A stretch of 64,000 bases of DNA from Burkholderia contaminans (GTDB lineage Bacteria; Pseudomonadota; Gammaproteobacteria; Burkholderiales; Burkholderiaceae), in NCBI RefSeq assembly GCF_029633825.1, contig NZ_CP090641.1:124001-188000 (forward strand), given 5' to 3'. The notes beneath the pieces were generated by a model. That model was not told the DNA's origin, made no database searches, and saw nothing but the letters and a program-made list of their open reading frames with translations. Positions 55,453 through 63,288 of the stretch are shown here, piece by piece; within the stretch, counting starts at the first letter, position 1, and each line of letters opens with the position of its first letter. A program made the translations under genes and the position numbers.

Positions 55453-56169
55453 ATGGAGAAAATCATGTATGTGTTGTGGCGCGATACGCAGGCCGCGCCC
55501 GATCAGTGGAGCCGCACGGTGCGCGCGCAGCTCGCCGACAAGCTGCTGTCGCTCGGCGCGCACGGCGTGCAGGTGAACGTCGCCGATGCGGATGTCGCGC
55601 CGGCCGCCGGCCTGAAACAGACCAACACGCACCCGGGCATCGACGGGATCGTCGCGGTGTGGGTCGACAGCGCGAATGCGATGTTCCGTCAGCCGTTCGA
55701 CGACGCGGTGCGCGCCGTCGTCCCGCACATGGCGGCGTATCTCGTCACCGAGTCGCAGCCGATTCCGAATACGCGCTTTCCGGCGCGGCCGGGGGAGCGC
55801 ACGACGGGGTTCTCGCAGCTCGCGTTCCTGAAGCGGCCGCCGCGGCTGACGCACGAAGCGTGGCTCGACGTGTGGCACGGGCATCACACGCGCGTCGCGA
55901 TCGATACGCAGGACAATTTCCTGTACGTGCAGAACGTCGTCGTGCGCGCGCTCACGCATGCGGCGCCGGGGTACGACGCGATCGTCGAGGAGTGCTTCCC
56001 CGCTGCCGCGATGACCGATCCGCATGCGTTCTTCGATGCGCTCGGCGATGACGAGAAGTTTCAGCGGAACGTGGCGGAAATGATGGACAGCTGCGGGCGA
56101 TTCATCGATTTCGACAAGATCGATGTGGTGCCGACGAGTCAGTATGTGGTGAAGGCGGTGCGGGGGTGA
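55453..56169 (+). CDS. EthD-domain protein
   Basis: A 238-residue protein of the dimeric alpha-beta barrel (EthD/NIPSNAP-like) type. After a first half without strong motifs (KIMYVLWRDTQAAPDQWSRT) comes a typical EthD core, LTHEAWLDVWHGHHTRVAID. Later RALTHAAPGYDAIVEECFPA and AFFDALGDDEKFQRNVAEMM follow the same fold. EthD domains are found in ether-degradation loci and in small aromatic- or polyketide-modifying enzymes. The ATG at 55453 follows GGAGCCGGAG. With the SnoaL-like and SDR genes it suggests turnover of a cyclic or polyketide-like compound. Confidence 0.83.
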   Translation: MEKIMYVLWRDTQAAPDQWSRTVRAQLADKLLSLGAHGVQVNVADADVAPAAGLKQTNTHPGIDGIVAVWVDSANAMFRQPFDDAVRAVVPHMAAYLVTESQPIPNTRFPARPGERTTGFSQLAFLKRPPRLTHEAWLDVWHGHHTRVAIDTQDNFLYVQNVVVRALTHAAPGYDAIVEECFPAAAMTDPHAFFDALGDDEKFQRNVAEMMDSCGRFIDFDKIDVVPTSQYVVKAVRG

Positions 56170-56173
56170 GTTT

Positions 56174-56198
56174 GGGCGATCGCGTGGAGCGATCGCCC
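56174..56198 (+). terminator. Terminator-like hairpin after EthD gene
   Basis: GGGCGATCGC (56174-56183) and GCGATCGCCC (56189-56198) form a perfect 10-bp stem around GTGGA, 4 bp after the stop. Only a weak T-content follows, so it may rely on other factors. Confidence 0.65.
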
Positions 56199-56380
56199 AC
56201 CTCTGGATTGATTACGGTTTTACGTTGCGGGCCGGTGGAGCGCTTGTGCGCATCACCGGCTTGATTTTTGCTGCTTTGCGAATTTCCGCGCTTGGCGTCG
56301 ATCGACCTGGAACGGCCCCTGCTGGCCACGGGGAGCCGCCGTTCATCGTGGTTACACGAGCTTTCCCGGCCCTCGTCAAC

Positions 56381-56746
56381 TCACTCGAACCTGCTGAAAT
56401 CCACGTCTTCCTTGACGAACTTTCCCGTCGACAGGAGTGCGTTTTCGACGTCCGCGACGACGCGCGCGTTGTCGAGCGTCGCCGTGACGAACAATCCCCA
56501 GATATCGTCGTCTATTTCGTAGTTGCCGCGGGCATACGTCCAGTAGCTGAAGTAACGGTCCTGAGACAAGGCGACCTCGGGTTCATCAAGGCCATCCGGA
56601 TGCGGAACCTGGACTGAATGCAGCGCGTCTTGCAGGATCGCCGCGACGTCTGGAAAATCCGCCGTGCGATGGTCGTCGAGTACCTCGACCAGCAGATCGC
56701 TGCCGTGAAATACCGGTCGAACGCGGAATCGAATCAGGTTTGTCAT
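56381..56746 (-). CDS. Hypothetical acidic protein
   Basis: A 121-residue acidic protein starting MTNLIRFRVRPVFHGSDLLV. It has a central SQDRYFSYWTYARGNYEIDD and a C-terminal half VVADVENALLSTGKFVKEDV. No membrane segment or signal is seen. I do not recognise a family; small acidic proteins of this kind are often immunity proteins, but no toxin gene is adjacent. Its lower G+C and isolated position set it apart from the flanking operons. No good ribosome site is visible before ATG 56746. Confidence 0.55.
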   Translation of the reverse strand: MTNLIRFRVRPVFHGSDLLVEVLDDHRTADFPDVAAILQDALHSVQVPHPDGLDEPEVALSQDRYFSYWTYARGNYEIDDDIWGLFVTATLDNARVVADVENALLSTGKFVKEDVDFSRFE

Positions 56747-56946
56747 GGTTCATTTTTCTGTTGCCGTCCACCGATCGACACCCATTGGCCGCTTTTTATA
56801 GAAAGAGTCTTCATAACAGGCGGATTCATCGCTGGATGGTTTCAAGCTGCCGAGCGATAACAGCCGTAGCGCGCTCTGTCATCGTTGTCGTACCAGACGG
56901 ATGCTTATATTAAATCGAGCGTACGCGTGGATGCCGAGAATCTACA

Positions 56947-57399
56947 ATGACAACACCGCTTCCACGATATGGATCATGCATGGAATCGCTCGCCCCCTTC
57001 AGTGGTTCGAAAATCGCACTTTTCAAGGACCGGGAAATCCTCGTCTATCGACGCGACGACAAACCCGACATACCGTTTCCCGGTTTGTGGGACCTGCCGG
57101 GCGGAGGCCGGGAAGGGAACGAGACGCCCGAAGCTTGCGTGCTGCGTGAACTCCATGAGGAATTCGGAGTGACGATACCAGGCAGCCGGATCAGTTGGTC
57201 GCGGGTCTATCCGTCGAGTCGACCGGATCGCCTGCCACACTGGTTCTTCGCCAGTTGGTTGAGCGGAGCGGAAATCGCCGCGATCCGTTTCGGCAACGAA
57301 GGCCAGGAATGGACACTGATGGATGTCGATGCGTATCTGCGGCTCACCGACGCAATCCCGCACCTGCAGGCGCGCGTAATAGATTATCTGAGTCGCTGA
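56947..57399 (+). CDS. NUDIX hydrolase
   Basis: A 150-residue NUDIX pyrophosphatase. The signature G-x5-E-x7-R-E-x-x-E-E-x-G is seen as GREGNETPEACVLRELHEEFG, with the metal-binding Glu residues in RELHEE. PFPGLWDLPGGGREG precedes it in the normal way. It probably clears a nucleoside diphosphate derivative, though the specificity is not evident. The N-terminal start is uncertain: ATG 56947 or 56980 (MESLAPFSG). It is a single-gene unit in a region of mixed orphan genes. Confidence 0.88.
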   Translation: MTTPLPRYGSCMESLAPFSGSKIALFKDREILVYRRDDKPDIPFPGLWDLPGGGREGNETPEACVLRELHEEFGVTIPGSRISWSRVYPSSRPDRLPHWFFASWLSGAEIAAIRFGNEGQEWTLMDVDAYLRLTDAIPHLQARVIDYLSR

Positions 57400-57588
57400 C
57401 GCGGCACGATTTCCGGCGATTTCGTTTGCCCGGCGAATGTCCCCTGCCGCCGACTCCCGCTCAATGCGTTCGGCCCGGGCCAGTCGATGCGGTCCCGCCC
57501 GCTTGCGGACGGCAGACGCTCGACGTCATCCAGCGCTTACTCGCCGTGGCACAAGCCGCCACGAAAGACGAACCAGCTTCGGCCGAGA

Positions 57589-58590
57589 CTAGGCCCGATT
57601 CAATGACGATGCGTGCACGAACGCTGAAATAGCCTCCACGACACCGTCCGCCAGTGGCAGATCCGGGTTCGAATAAGCAGCGAGGTTTTCTTGCAGATCC
57701 GCCGTGCGGACGGCCTTGAGAACGTGATTGGCGTCGGCGATCAGCGCCATTTCGGCCTGCGGATTTGCTCGCTGTAACGGTTCCGCGTCCTGCACGGCAA
57801 CCTGGAGATCCCGCGCGCCCTGCACGATGAGCACGGGTTTCGTGTAATCGGCCAGCAGCGCTGCCGGGTCGATGGTCAATTCGCTCATCAGGAAGCGCTG
57901 GTCTTGCGGCCTGAACGCCGGCATGAGTACTGGATCGATGCTGGCTGCATCTACCCGATCCCCGGCCTCCAGGGAATCGAGGATCGAAAGTGCATTGTCC
58001 AGGATCGGCGCATTTGCAGGGTTCGATTGCAGTTGCTGCCGCAATACGGGCCCGAGCGGACGCCCCGCCGCGGCAACCAGGATCAGGCCGGCAATGTCGG
58101 CCGATTGCCGCGCCGCCAGCAACGCCACCAAACCGCCCTCGCTGTGCCCCAACACCCATACGCTGGAAGCACCTGTCCGCGCGCGGATGGCGGCTACCCA
58201 CGAATGGACGTCCGCCGCGTAGTCGTCGATCACGACATCATTAGCATCCGGTATCGCCGACGCGCTGCCATACATGCCGCGCTTGTCGATTCGAACCGAC
58301 GCGATACCTTCTTCGCACAATCGTTCCGCGAGCAACCGGTACGTCGACGCCTGAAGCCAGCTCGGCGCGTTGCCATTTCTGTCGGTCGCGCCCGAGCCCG
58401 GCACGATCAGCACCACCGGCATATCGCCGGTGTCCGGGGACAAGAGCGTGCCCTTCAACGGACCGGGAGGGCCCGGCGCTTCGATTTCCGTCTGCGTGGT
58501 GTGCAAATGACTTCCTCGGAGATGGGCCACAAACAATCGATTTTCAGCGCCAGTCGCCGGCGAAGCGCCGCGGCTGATATGTCCGCTCAT
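57589..58590 (-). CDS. Alpha/beta hydrolase
   Basis: A 333-residue serine hydrolase with GSGATDRNGN (oxyanion region), VWVLGHSEGGLVALLAARQS (nucleophile elbow GHSEGG), YTKPVLIVQGARDLQVAVQD (acid region) and NHVLKAVRTAD (catalytic His). The pattern fits the YqiA/PGAP1-like and 'peptidase S9-like' alpha/beta hydrolases. The start at ATG 58590 overlaps the preceding gene by 47 bp and has no strong ribosome site; a GTG at 58530 is an alternative that leaves a shorter N-terminus. It is the last gene of a TetR-unknown-hydrolase unit. Confidence 0.83.
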   Translation of the reverse strand: MSGHISRGASPATGAENRLFVAHLRGSHLHTTQTEIEAPGPPGPLKGTLLSPDTGDMPVVLIVPGSGATDRNGNAPSWLQASTYRLLAERLCEEGIASVRIDKRGMYGSASAIPDANDVVIDDYAADVHSWVAAIRARTGASSVWVLGHSEGGLVALLAARQSADIAGLILVAAAGRPLGPVLRQQLQSNPANAPILDNALSILDSLEAGDRVDAASIDPVLMPAFRPQDQRFLMSELTIDPAALLADYTKPVLIVQGARDLQVAVQDAEPLQRANPQAEMALIADANHVLKAVRTADLQENLAAYSNPDLPLADGVVEAISAFVHASSLNRA

Positions 58591-59419
58591 TCCAGGTAAA
58601 TCGCACGGGCTTGCCCGATGCGGCCTTGCCCTTTGGTCGCACGAGGAGGTCGTAGTGGCCGTTGGTCATGTGAGGGCTGAACGACAGCACGTAATGAACC
58701 TCCGTCGTGTTTTCCGCGTCGCATGCTTCCTGTCGTGCGTCGCCCGGATCCCCGCCTTTTCCCGTCTTCTCAGCGACACATTCCGCTGCCGCATCCTTGT
58801 CATAGGTCGACCAGTCGGTAACCGCAGTGAAGATGGGCGTCACGCGCGCATCGGCATAGCGATACAGGCTCAGGATCTCGATCGAATCGCTATGCGCGGT
58901 CGATGTGTAGTTATTGTTGAAGCGAACGCCAAAGGCGGTTTCCTGCGCACTGATACGGTAGGGAATCACGTCCATGGTCAGGAATACATTCCACAACATC
59001 GGTGACGTATCGACGCGCTCGCTTCGATCACTGGCGAGCAGGCGGAACCCTTGCCCGTCGCGGGTCAGGACACCCGTCCACAACTCCGCATCGACGTTCT
59101 CGGTCGAGCGCTGGACCAAAGCGGACACGACCCATAGCGGCCCTGTAGACGATGCCCCGTGCGCCCATGGCGACAGCGCGATACCCTTGACACTCTCCGC
59201 CGGCGCAGGATCCTTGCCCATCAGCGCACGCAACGCAGCTTGCTGCTGGTCGTTGTCGCTCAGGTCGCTTGCGGCGAACGTGCAATTCGCAACAAACACC
59301 AGTATGAATGCCAGTACCGCTCGTACGTAAAAGTGGCGGCTCTTGCTCTTTCGAATCCTTGGATATCGCCGCCCCGAGGACGCATCCTCTCCGTCATTTT
59401 CCTGAGTGATGAACGACAT
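58544..59419 (-). CDS. Hypothetical exported protein
   Basis: A 291-residue protein with a membrane segment, FYVRAVLAFILVFVANCTFA, about 25 residues from the start, so a signal peptide with a long positive N-region is likely. The mature part contains SPWAHGASSTGPLWVVSALVQ and VIPYRISAQETAFGVRFNNN, and a Cys-containing segment (ECVAEKTGKG, QEACDAEN). No family is recognised. It lies between the TetR-type regulator and the hydrolase on one strand, and its end overlaps the hydrolase start. ATG 59419 is used; GAGGAG lies ~12 bases upstream. Confidence 0.7.
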   Translation of the reverse strand: MSFITQENDGEDASSGRRYPRIRKSKSRHFYVRAVLAFILVFVANCTFAASDLSDNDQQQAALRALMGKDPAPAESVKGIALSPWAHGASSTGPLWVVSALVQRSTENVDAELWTGVLTRDGQGFRLLASDRSERVDTSPMLWNVFLTMDVIPYRISAQETAFGVRFNNNYTSTAHSDSIEILSLYRYADARVTPIFTAVTDWSTYDKDAAAECVAEKTGKGGDPGDARQEACDAENTTEVHYVLSFSPHMTNGHYDLLVRPKGKAASGKPVRFTWNERTYQPRRFAGDWR

Positions 59420-59541
59420 TGCCCGTGTGCTCCTCATCGATCCACTTTCCAGCCGGTTGCAAGCAAGCCCCGTCGGGCAGAATTTTCCGTCTTCCCAAGC
59501 GACCCCAACCGGGCTGACGCCAAACCTCGCCGCAACCCAGC

Positions 59542-60162
59542 TCACGGCGCCTTGGCCAACGCCAGAATGGCCATCACCGCATCGTCCTCGATTCCCTTGA
59601 TATCCGACGGAAACCGATTCCTTTGCGGTATCAGCACGATGAGCCCCTCGATCTGTGCCGTAACAAGCGCCGCGCGCCGGATGCGTACCGCTTGTGGCAG
59701 CGCCGGGTTCACGGCTTCGATGAGGCCGGCGATCACGCCGCGTTGAAATTCATACCCCTCTTCGAGCATTTTCCGCGCGAACTCTTGCGTCTGAGCCAGT
59801 GCCCAGAAGTTCACGAACAGGCTTTGGGTCCTAGGCTGCTTGCTGTCTTCGAGCAGCAGCCGGACCACTTTCTCCAGACGGCCCTCGGGTGTCAGCGACG
59901 TGTCCGCACGCACGCTGTCGTACGTGTTGGCGTACGCCTCCCTCGTCACGGTCAGGATGGCCTCGAAGATGTCCTCGCGCGTGGGAAAGTAGTGCTGCAG
60001 GTTCGACAGCGCCAATCCGGCTTTTGCCGCGACCTTCCTCATGGTCAGCCCGCCGTAGCCTTCGTCCACGAAGATCTCGATGGCACCGGCCATAATCTTG
60101 TTCACAGCGTGCTTGCCGCGCTCGGTCAAGACGCGTCCGTTATCGAGAGCCGCCCTCTTCAA
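59542..60162 (-). CDS. TetR-family transcriptional regulator
   Basis: A 206-residue regulator. The N-terminal HTH is IMAGAIEIFVDEGYGGLTMR followed by KVAAKAGLALSNLQHYFPTR, the typical TetR recognition helix (LSNLQHYF). The C-terminal domain, of the BetI-like type with GLIEAVNPALPQAVRIRRAA, should bind a ligand and dimerise. It is the first gene of a leftward unit with the exported unknown and the hydrolase and probably controls it. A palindrome GGTCGACC at 60294-60301 is a possible site. Confidence 0.92.
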   Translation of the reverse strand: MKRAALDNGRVLTERGKHAVNKIMAGAIEIFVDEGYGGLTMRKVAAKAGLALSNLQHYFPTREDIFEAILTVTREAYANTYDSVRADTSLTPEGRLEKVVRLLLEDSKQPRTQSLFVNFWALAQTQEFARKMLEEGYEFQRGVIAGLIEAVNPALPQAVRIRRAALVTAQIEGLIVLIPQRNRFPSDIKGIEDDAVMAILALAKAP

Positions 60163-60642
60163 GAATTCCTCCTGCTGCCCTGTGAGCGAATGCCCCGGGC
60201 GATGGTGCCGATGGCGCGTCAGCGCCGTTCATCCCCGGTCGCAGACCGACCGCGTCTTATCCGCTCCATCCACGAGGCGCGGTAATTTAGGTTGGTCGAC
60301 CGGATTTTGAAAAACATCGATGCCTGACACGGGTCGTGTCGGTTCCACTGCAGGGGGCCGAAAGGCCGAACCTGACGGCGACATTCTACGCAGGATCGGT
60401 AATCCGGGGACAGGCGCCGAAGTCGATTGGCGAGCGGACCCGTGACTTGCTCGACACCCGTCAAAAATGGGTCGAGTGACACCTTTTCGTCGATGCGACC
60501 GAACACCGTTGACGCCCCCCCGGTCCCGTCCCTTTGCCACGCTCATGACAAAACGTCTATACTTGGACATTCCATCGACCGACTCGCCGACGCACTCGCC
60601 CCGGCGCGCCCCGATCCCCCGGCCCCACCTGCCCGGAGCGAC
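60163..60642. other. Divergent region between TetR and YbaK genes
   Basis: A 480-bp gap. The core palindrome GGTCGACC (60294-60301) sits in TTAGGTTGGTCGACCGGATT and is the best candidate for the TetR operator, though only the 8-bp core is perfect. The minus-strand frame at 60219-60506 has odd composition and no family; it may be a mobile-element remnant or chance. I could not assign it. Confidence 0.4.
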
Positions 60643-61146
60643 ATGAGCGACTATCCCGTTTTCGACACGCTTTGCGATCTGCTGAACACATCCGGTGCGC
60701 GGTTCCGTGTGCTGGAGCATCCGGCCGAAGGGAAATCCGACGCAATCGCCGCGCTGCGCGGCACGCGCCCCGAACAGGGCGCGAAGGCGATGCTCTGCAC
60801 GTTCAAGGATGGCGGCGACACCACCGCGCTCGCGGTGATTCCCGGCCACCTGAAGATCGACTTCCGCAAGGTCGCCGATGCGGTCGGCCGCCGCAAGGCC
60901 ACCCTCGCATCGCCCGACCTCGCGGCCACCGTCACGCGCTGCGTGATGGGCGCCGTGCCGCCGTTCGTGTTCGACCCGAGCGTGACGCTCGTCGTCGATC
61001 CGGCGCTGGTCGAACGCAACACCGAGATCGCCTTCAACGCCGGTCGCCTCGACCGCTCCGTCGTGCTCGATGCGGCCGACTACGTGCGGATCGCGCAGCC
61101 GCTGCTCGCCGACATCACGCGGCCGGAGGCGACGGGCGGCGAGTAA
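60643..61146 (+). CDS. YbaK/ProX-type aminoacyl-tRNA deacylase
   Basis: A 167-residue protein of the YbaK/EbsC family. It has FRVLEHPAEGKSDAIAALRG, then QGAKAMLCTF (the conserved Lys loop), DFRKVADAVGRRKATLASPD and a late GAVPPFVFDPSVTLVVDPAL. Such proteins deacylate mischarged tRNA (Cys-tRNA-Pro and others). It is the first of three closely spaced genes with the YheO-type regulator and the ammonia-lyase. ATG 60643 follows a CCCGGAG site. Confidence 0.88.
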   Translation: MSDYPVFDTLCDLLNTSGARFRVLEHPAEGKSDAIAALRGTRPEQGAKAMLCTFKDGGDTTALAVIPGHLKIDFRKVADAVGRRKATLASPDLAATVTRCVMGAVPPFVFDPSVTLVVDPALVERNTEIAFNAGRLDRSVVLDAADYVRIAQPLLADITRPEATGGE

Positions 61147-61208
61147 CACGCCGGTTGCCCGTTTCCCCAAGCCGTCGCATCGATCCGAAACCTGACCGCG
61201 AAACCATC

Positions 61209-61847
61209 ATGACCACCACCCGGAAACTCGTGCTGACCGAACAGGCATCGCTGATCGAACAGGTGCAGCGCATTGCCGAAGGGCTCGGCGCGATGTTCGC
61301 GCCGTTCACCGAAGTCGTGGTTCACGACCTGCGCACGCCGGAGCACGCGATCCTCGCGATCCACAACAACCTGTCGGGGCGCGCAGTCGGCGATCCCGCG
61401 ACCGAACTCGGCCTCGCCCGCATCGCGGACGACGATTTCCCGCCCGTGCTCGCGAACTACCCGAACCGCTTCGCCGACGGCCGCACCGCGAAAAGCACGT
61501 CGATCGGCATCAAGGATTCGACCGGCCGCTACGTGGCCGCGCTGTGCCTGAATGCCGACGTCACGCTGTTCCGCGGCTTCCAGGGCATGCTGAACCAGTT
61601 CTGCAGCACGGACGGCGAAGCCGTCGCGGAAACGCTCGATCCGGCCGGCGCGGATGCGATCCGCCAACGCATCGACGCATTCGCGATGCGCCTCGCGACG
61701 ACGCCGCGCGAACTGAAGACCGACCAGCGCCGCGAGTTGATGCAGACGTTGAAGGCCGACGGTTTCCTCGAAGTACGCCGCGCGATGGAGATCGTGTCGC
61801 AGCATCTCGGCGTCTCGCGCGCGACCGTCTACAACGATGCGAAATGA
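61209..61847 (+). CDS. YheO/DauR-type PAS-HTH transcriptional regulator
   Basis: A 212-residue regulator with an N-terminal YheO-like PAS domain (MFAPFTEVVVHDLRTPEHAI, AIHNNLSGRAVGDPATELG, SIGIKDSTGRYVAALCLNAD) and a C-terminal HTH (LEVRRAMEIVSQHLGVSRAT, ending VYNDAK). DauR of this family controls D-arginine catabolism genes. Here it probably controls the neighbouring ammonia-lyase, 63 bp downstream, in response to an amino acid (inference). Confidence 0.9.
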   Translation: MTTTRKLVLTEQASLIEQVQRIAEGLGAMFAPFTEVVVHDLRTPEHAILAIHNNLSGRAVGDPATELGLARIADDDFPPVLANYPNRFADGRTAKSTSIGIKDSTGRYVAALCLNADVTLFRGFQGMLNQFCSTDGEAVAETLDPAGADAIRQRIDAFAMRLATTPRELKTDQRRELMQTLKADGFLEVRRAMEIVSQHLGVSRATVYNDAK

Positions 61848-61910
61848 CGCAAGCGCGCGGCACGCGCGCTGCTTTACTGCTGAACGATTTCAACGACCAC
61901 CAGGCAATCC

Positions 61911-62885
61911 ATGAACGCTCCGACTCTCCCCACATACGACGACGTCGCCGCCGCCGCGGCCCGGCTCGAAGGCCATGCGCACCGCACGCCGGTGATGACG
62001 TCGCGGACGATCGACGAAGCACTCGGCGCGCAAGTGTTCTTCAAGTGCGAGAACCTGCAGCGCATGGGCGCATTCAAGTTCCGCGGCGCGTTCAACGCGC
62101 TGTCGCGCTTCGACGCGGAGCAACGCCGCAACGGTGTCGTCGCGTTCTCGTCCGGCAACCATGCGCAGGCGATCGCGCTGTCGGCGCGCATGCTCGGCAT
62201 TCCCGCGACGATCGTGATGCCGCAGGATGCGCCGGCCGCGAAGATGGCCGCGACGCGCGGCTACGGCGGCAAGGTCGTGACCTACGACCGCTATACCGAG
62301 GATCGCGAGCAGATCGGGCGCGAACTCGCCGCGCAGCACGGGCTCACACTGATCCCGCCCTACGACCACCCGGACGTGATCGCCGGCCAGGGCACGGCGG
62401 CCAAGGAACTGTTCGACGAAGTCGGCCCGCTCGATGCGGTATTCACGCCGCTCGGTGGCGGCGGGCTGCTGTCGGGCACCGCGCTCGCCACGCGCGCGCT
62501 GTCGCCGCACGCGACGCTTTACGGCGTCGAGCCGGAAGCCGGCAACGACGGCCAGCAATCGTTCCGCTCGGGCGCGATCGTGCATATCGACACGCCGCGC
62601 ACGATCGCCGACGGCGCACAGACGCAGCACCTCGGCAACCTGACGTTCCCGATCATCCGCCGCGACGTCGACGACATCCTGACCGCGACGGACGCGGAAC
62701 TGGTCGACTGCATGCGCTTCTTCGCCACGCGCATGAAGATGGTGGTCGAGCCGACCGGCTGCCTGTCGCTCGCCGCGGTGCGACGGATGAAGGACGCGCT
62801 GCAGGGCAAGCGCGTGGGCGTGGTGATCAGCGGCGGCAACGTCGATCTCGAGAACTTCTGCGCGCTGGTATCGGCGCCGGCATGA
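61911..62885 (+). CDS. PLP-dependent threonine/hydroxyaspartate ammonia-lyase
   Basis: A 324-residue fold-type II PLP enzyme. The PLP Lys is in QRMGAFKFRGAFNAL (FKFRGA) and the phosphate-binding glycine loop is FTPLGGGGLLSGTAL; VVAFSSGNHAQAIALSA is the SSGNH motif. No ACT domain is present, so it belongs to the catabolic group (threonine, serine or threo-3-hydroxyaspartate dehydratase; EutB of hydroxyectoine catabolism is a close relative). The end, VISGGNVDLENFCALVSAP, is typical. It follows the YheO-type regulator and probably deaminates a hydroxy amino acid. Confidence 0.93.
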   Translation: MNAPTLPTYDDVAAAAARLEGHAHRTPVMTSRTIDEALGAQVFFKCENLQRMGAFKFRGAFNALSRFDAEQRRNGVVAFSSGNHAQAIALSARMLGIPATIVMPQDAPAAKMAATRGYGGKVVTYDRYTEDREQIGRELAAQHGLTLIPPYDHPDVIAGQGTAAKELFDEVGPLDAVFTPLGGGGLLSGTALATRALSPHATLYGVEPEAGNDGQQSFRSGAIVHIDTPRTIADGAQTQHLGNLTFPIIRRDVDDILTATDAELVDCMRFFATRMKMVVEPTGCLSLAAVRRMKDALQGKRVGVVISGGNVDLENFCALVSAPA

Positions 62886-63002
62886 CCGTCGCGGCGCGCA
62901 TGAACATTCCGTCATCCGCGCCGCATCACTCCTTCACGTCGCGTTAAGTTTCGCGCCCTAGACTGATTACGTTGTCCCGCAGCCAGTCGTGAAGGAGCCA
63001 CC

Positions 63003-63251
63003 ATGAAATCGCACGCGATCGTCGCCGCCGCCCTGACGGCTGCTTCCCTTTCGGCGTTCGCTCAACCGGGCGTGACGTCATCCGGTTTCCCCGCCGCGTC
63101 GCCGCACGACGCCGTTGCGCAAGCGACGCACCGCTCGCCCGGCACGTTGCCGCACGCCGGCTTCGTGCTCGCGAAGATCGATCAGAACAATACGCCGCCC
63201 GATCGCGGCGGCGACCCGAGCGGCCGCTCGCATTCCGGCATGCGCATGTGA
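63003..63251 (+). CDS. Small exported protein
   Basis: An 82-residue protein with a clear Sec signal (MKSHAIVAAALTAASLSAFA, cleaved before QPGVTS). The mature peptide of ~62 residues is Pro/Ser/Gly/His-rich (GFVLAKIDQNNTPPDRGGDP, SGRSHSGMRM) and probably unstructured. AAGGAGCC lies 9 bases before the ATG. A pair of short inverted repeats follows the stop. No function is recognised. It is a single-gene unit. Confidence 0.75.
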   Translation: MKSHAIVAAALTAASLSAFAQPGVTSSGFPAASPHDAVAQATHRSPGTLPHAGFVLAKIDQNNTPPDRGGDPSGRSHSGMRM

Positions 63252-63288
63252 CGGCACGCGCCGGGCGTGGCTGCCGCGCCCGGCCGTC
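63250..63288. terminator. Nested hairpin between convergent genes
   Basis: An outer GACGG/CCGTC pair and an inner GCCGGGC/GCCCGGC stem (63260-63266 and 63278-63284) overlap the 3' ends of both convergent genes. No T-run follows. Confidence 0.45.

Noticed and set aside
56102..56329. A 75-codon minus-strand frame downstream of the acidic unknown gene, considered as a toxin remnant for a possible immunity protein.
   Set aside because: It overlaps the EthD gene's end and the terminator hairpin, has low complexity and no motif.
60219..60506. Minus-strand 95-codon frame in the TetR-YbaK gap, possibly an insertion-sequence remnant.
   Set aside because: No recognisable transposase motif, inverted repeat or target duplication could be seen.
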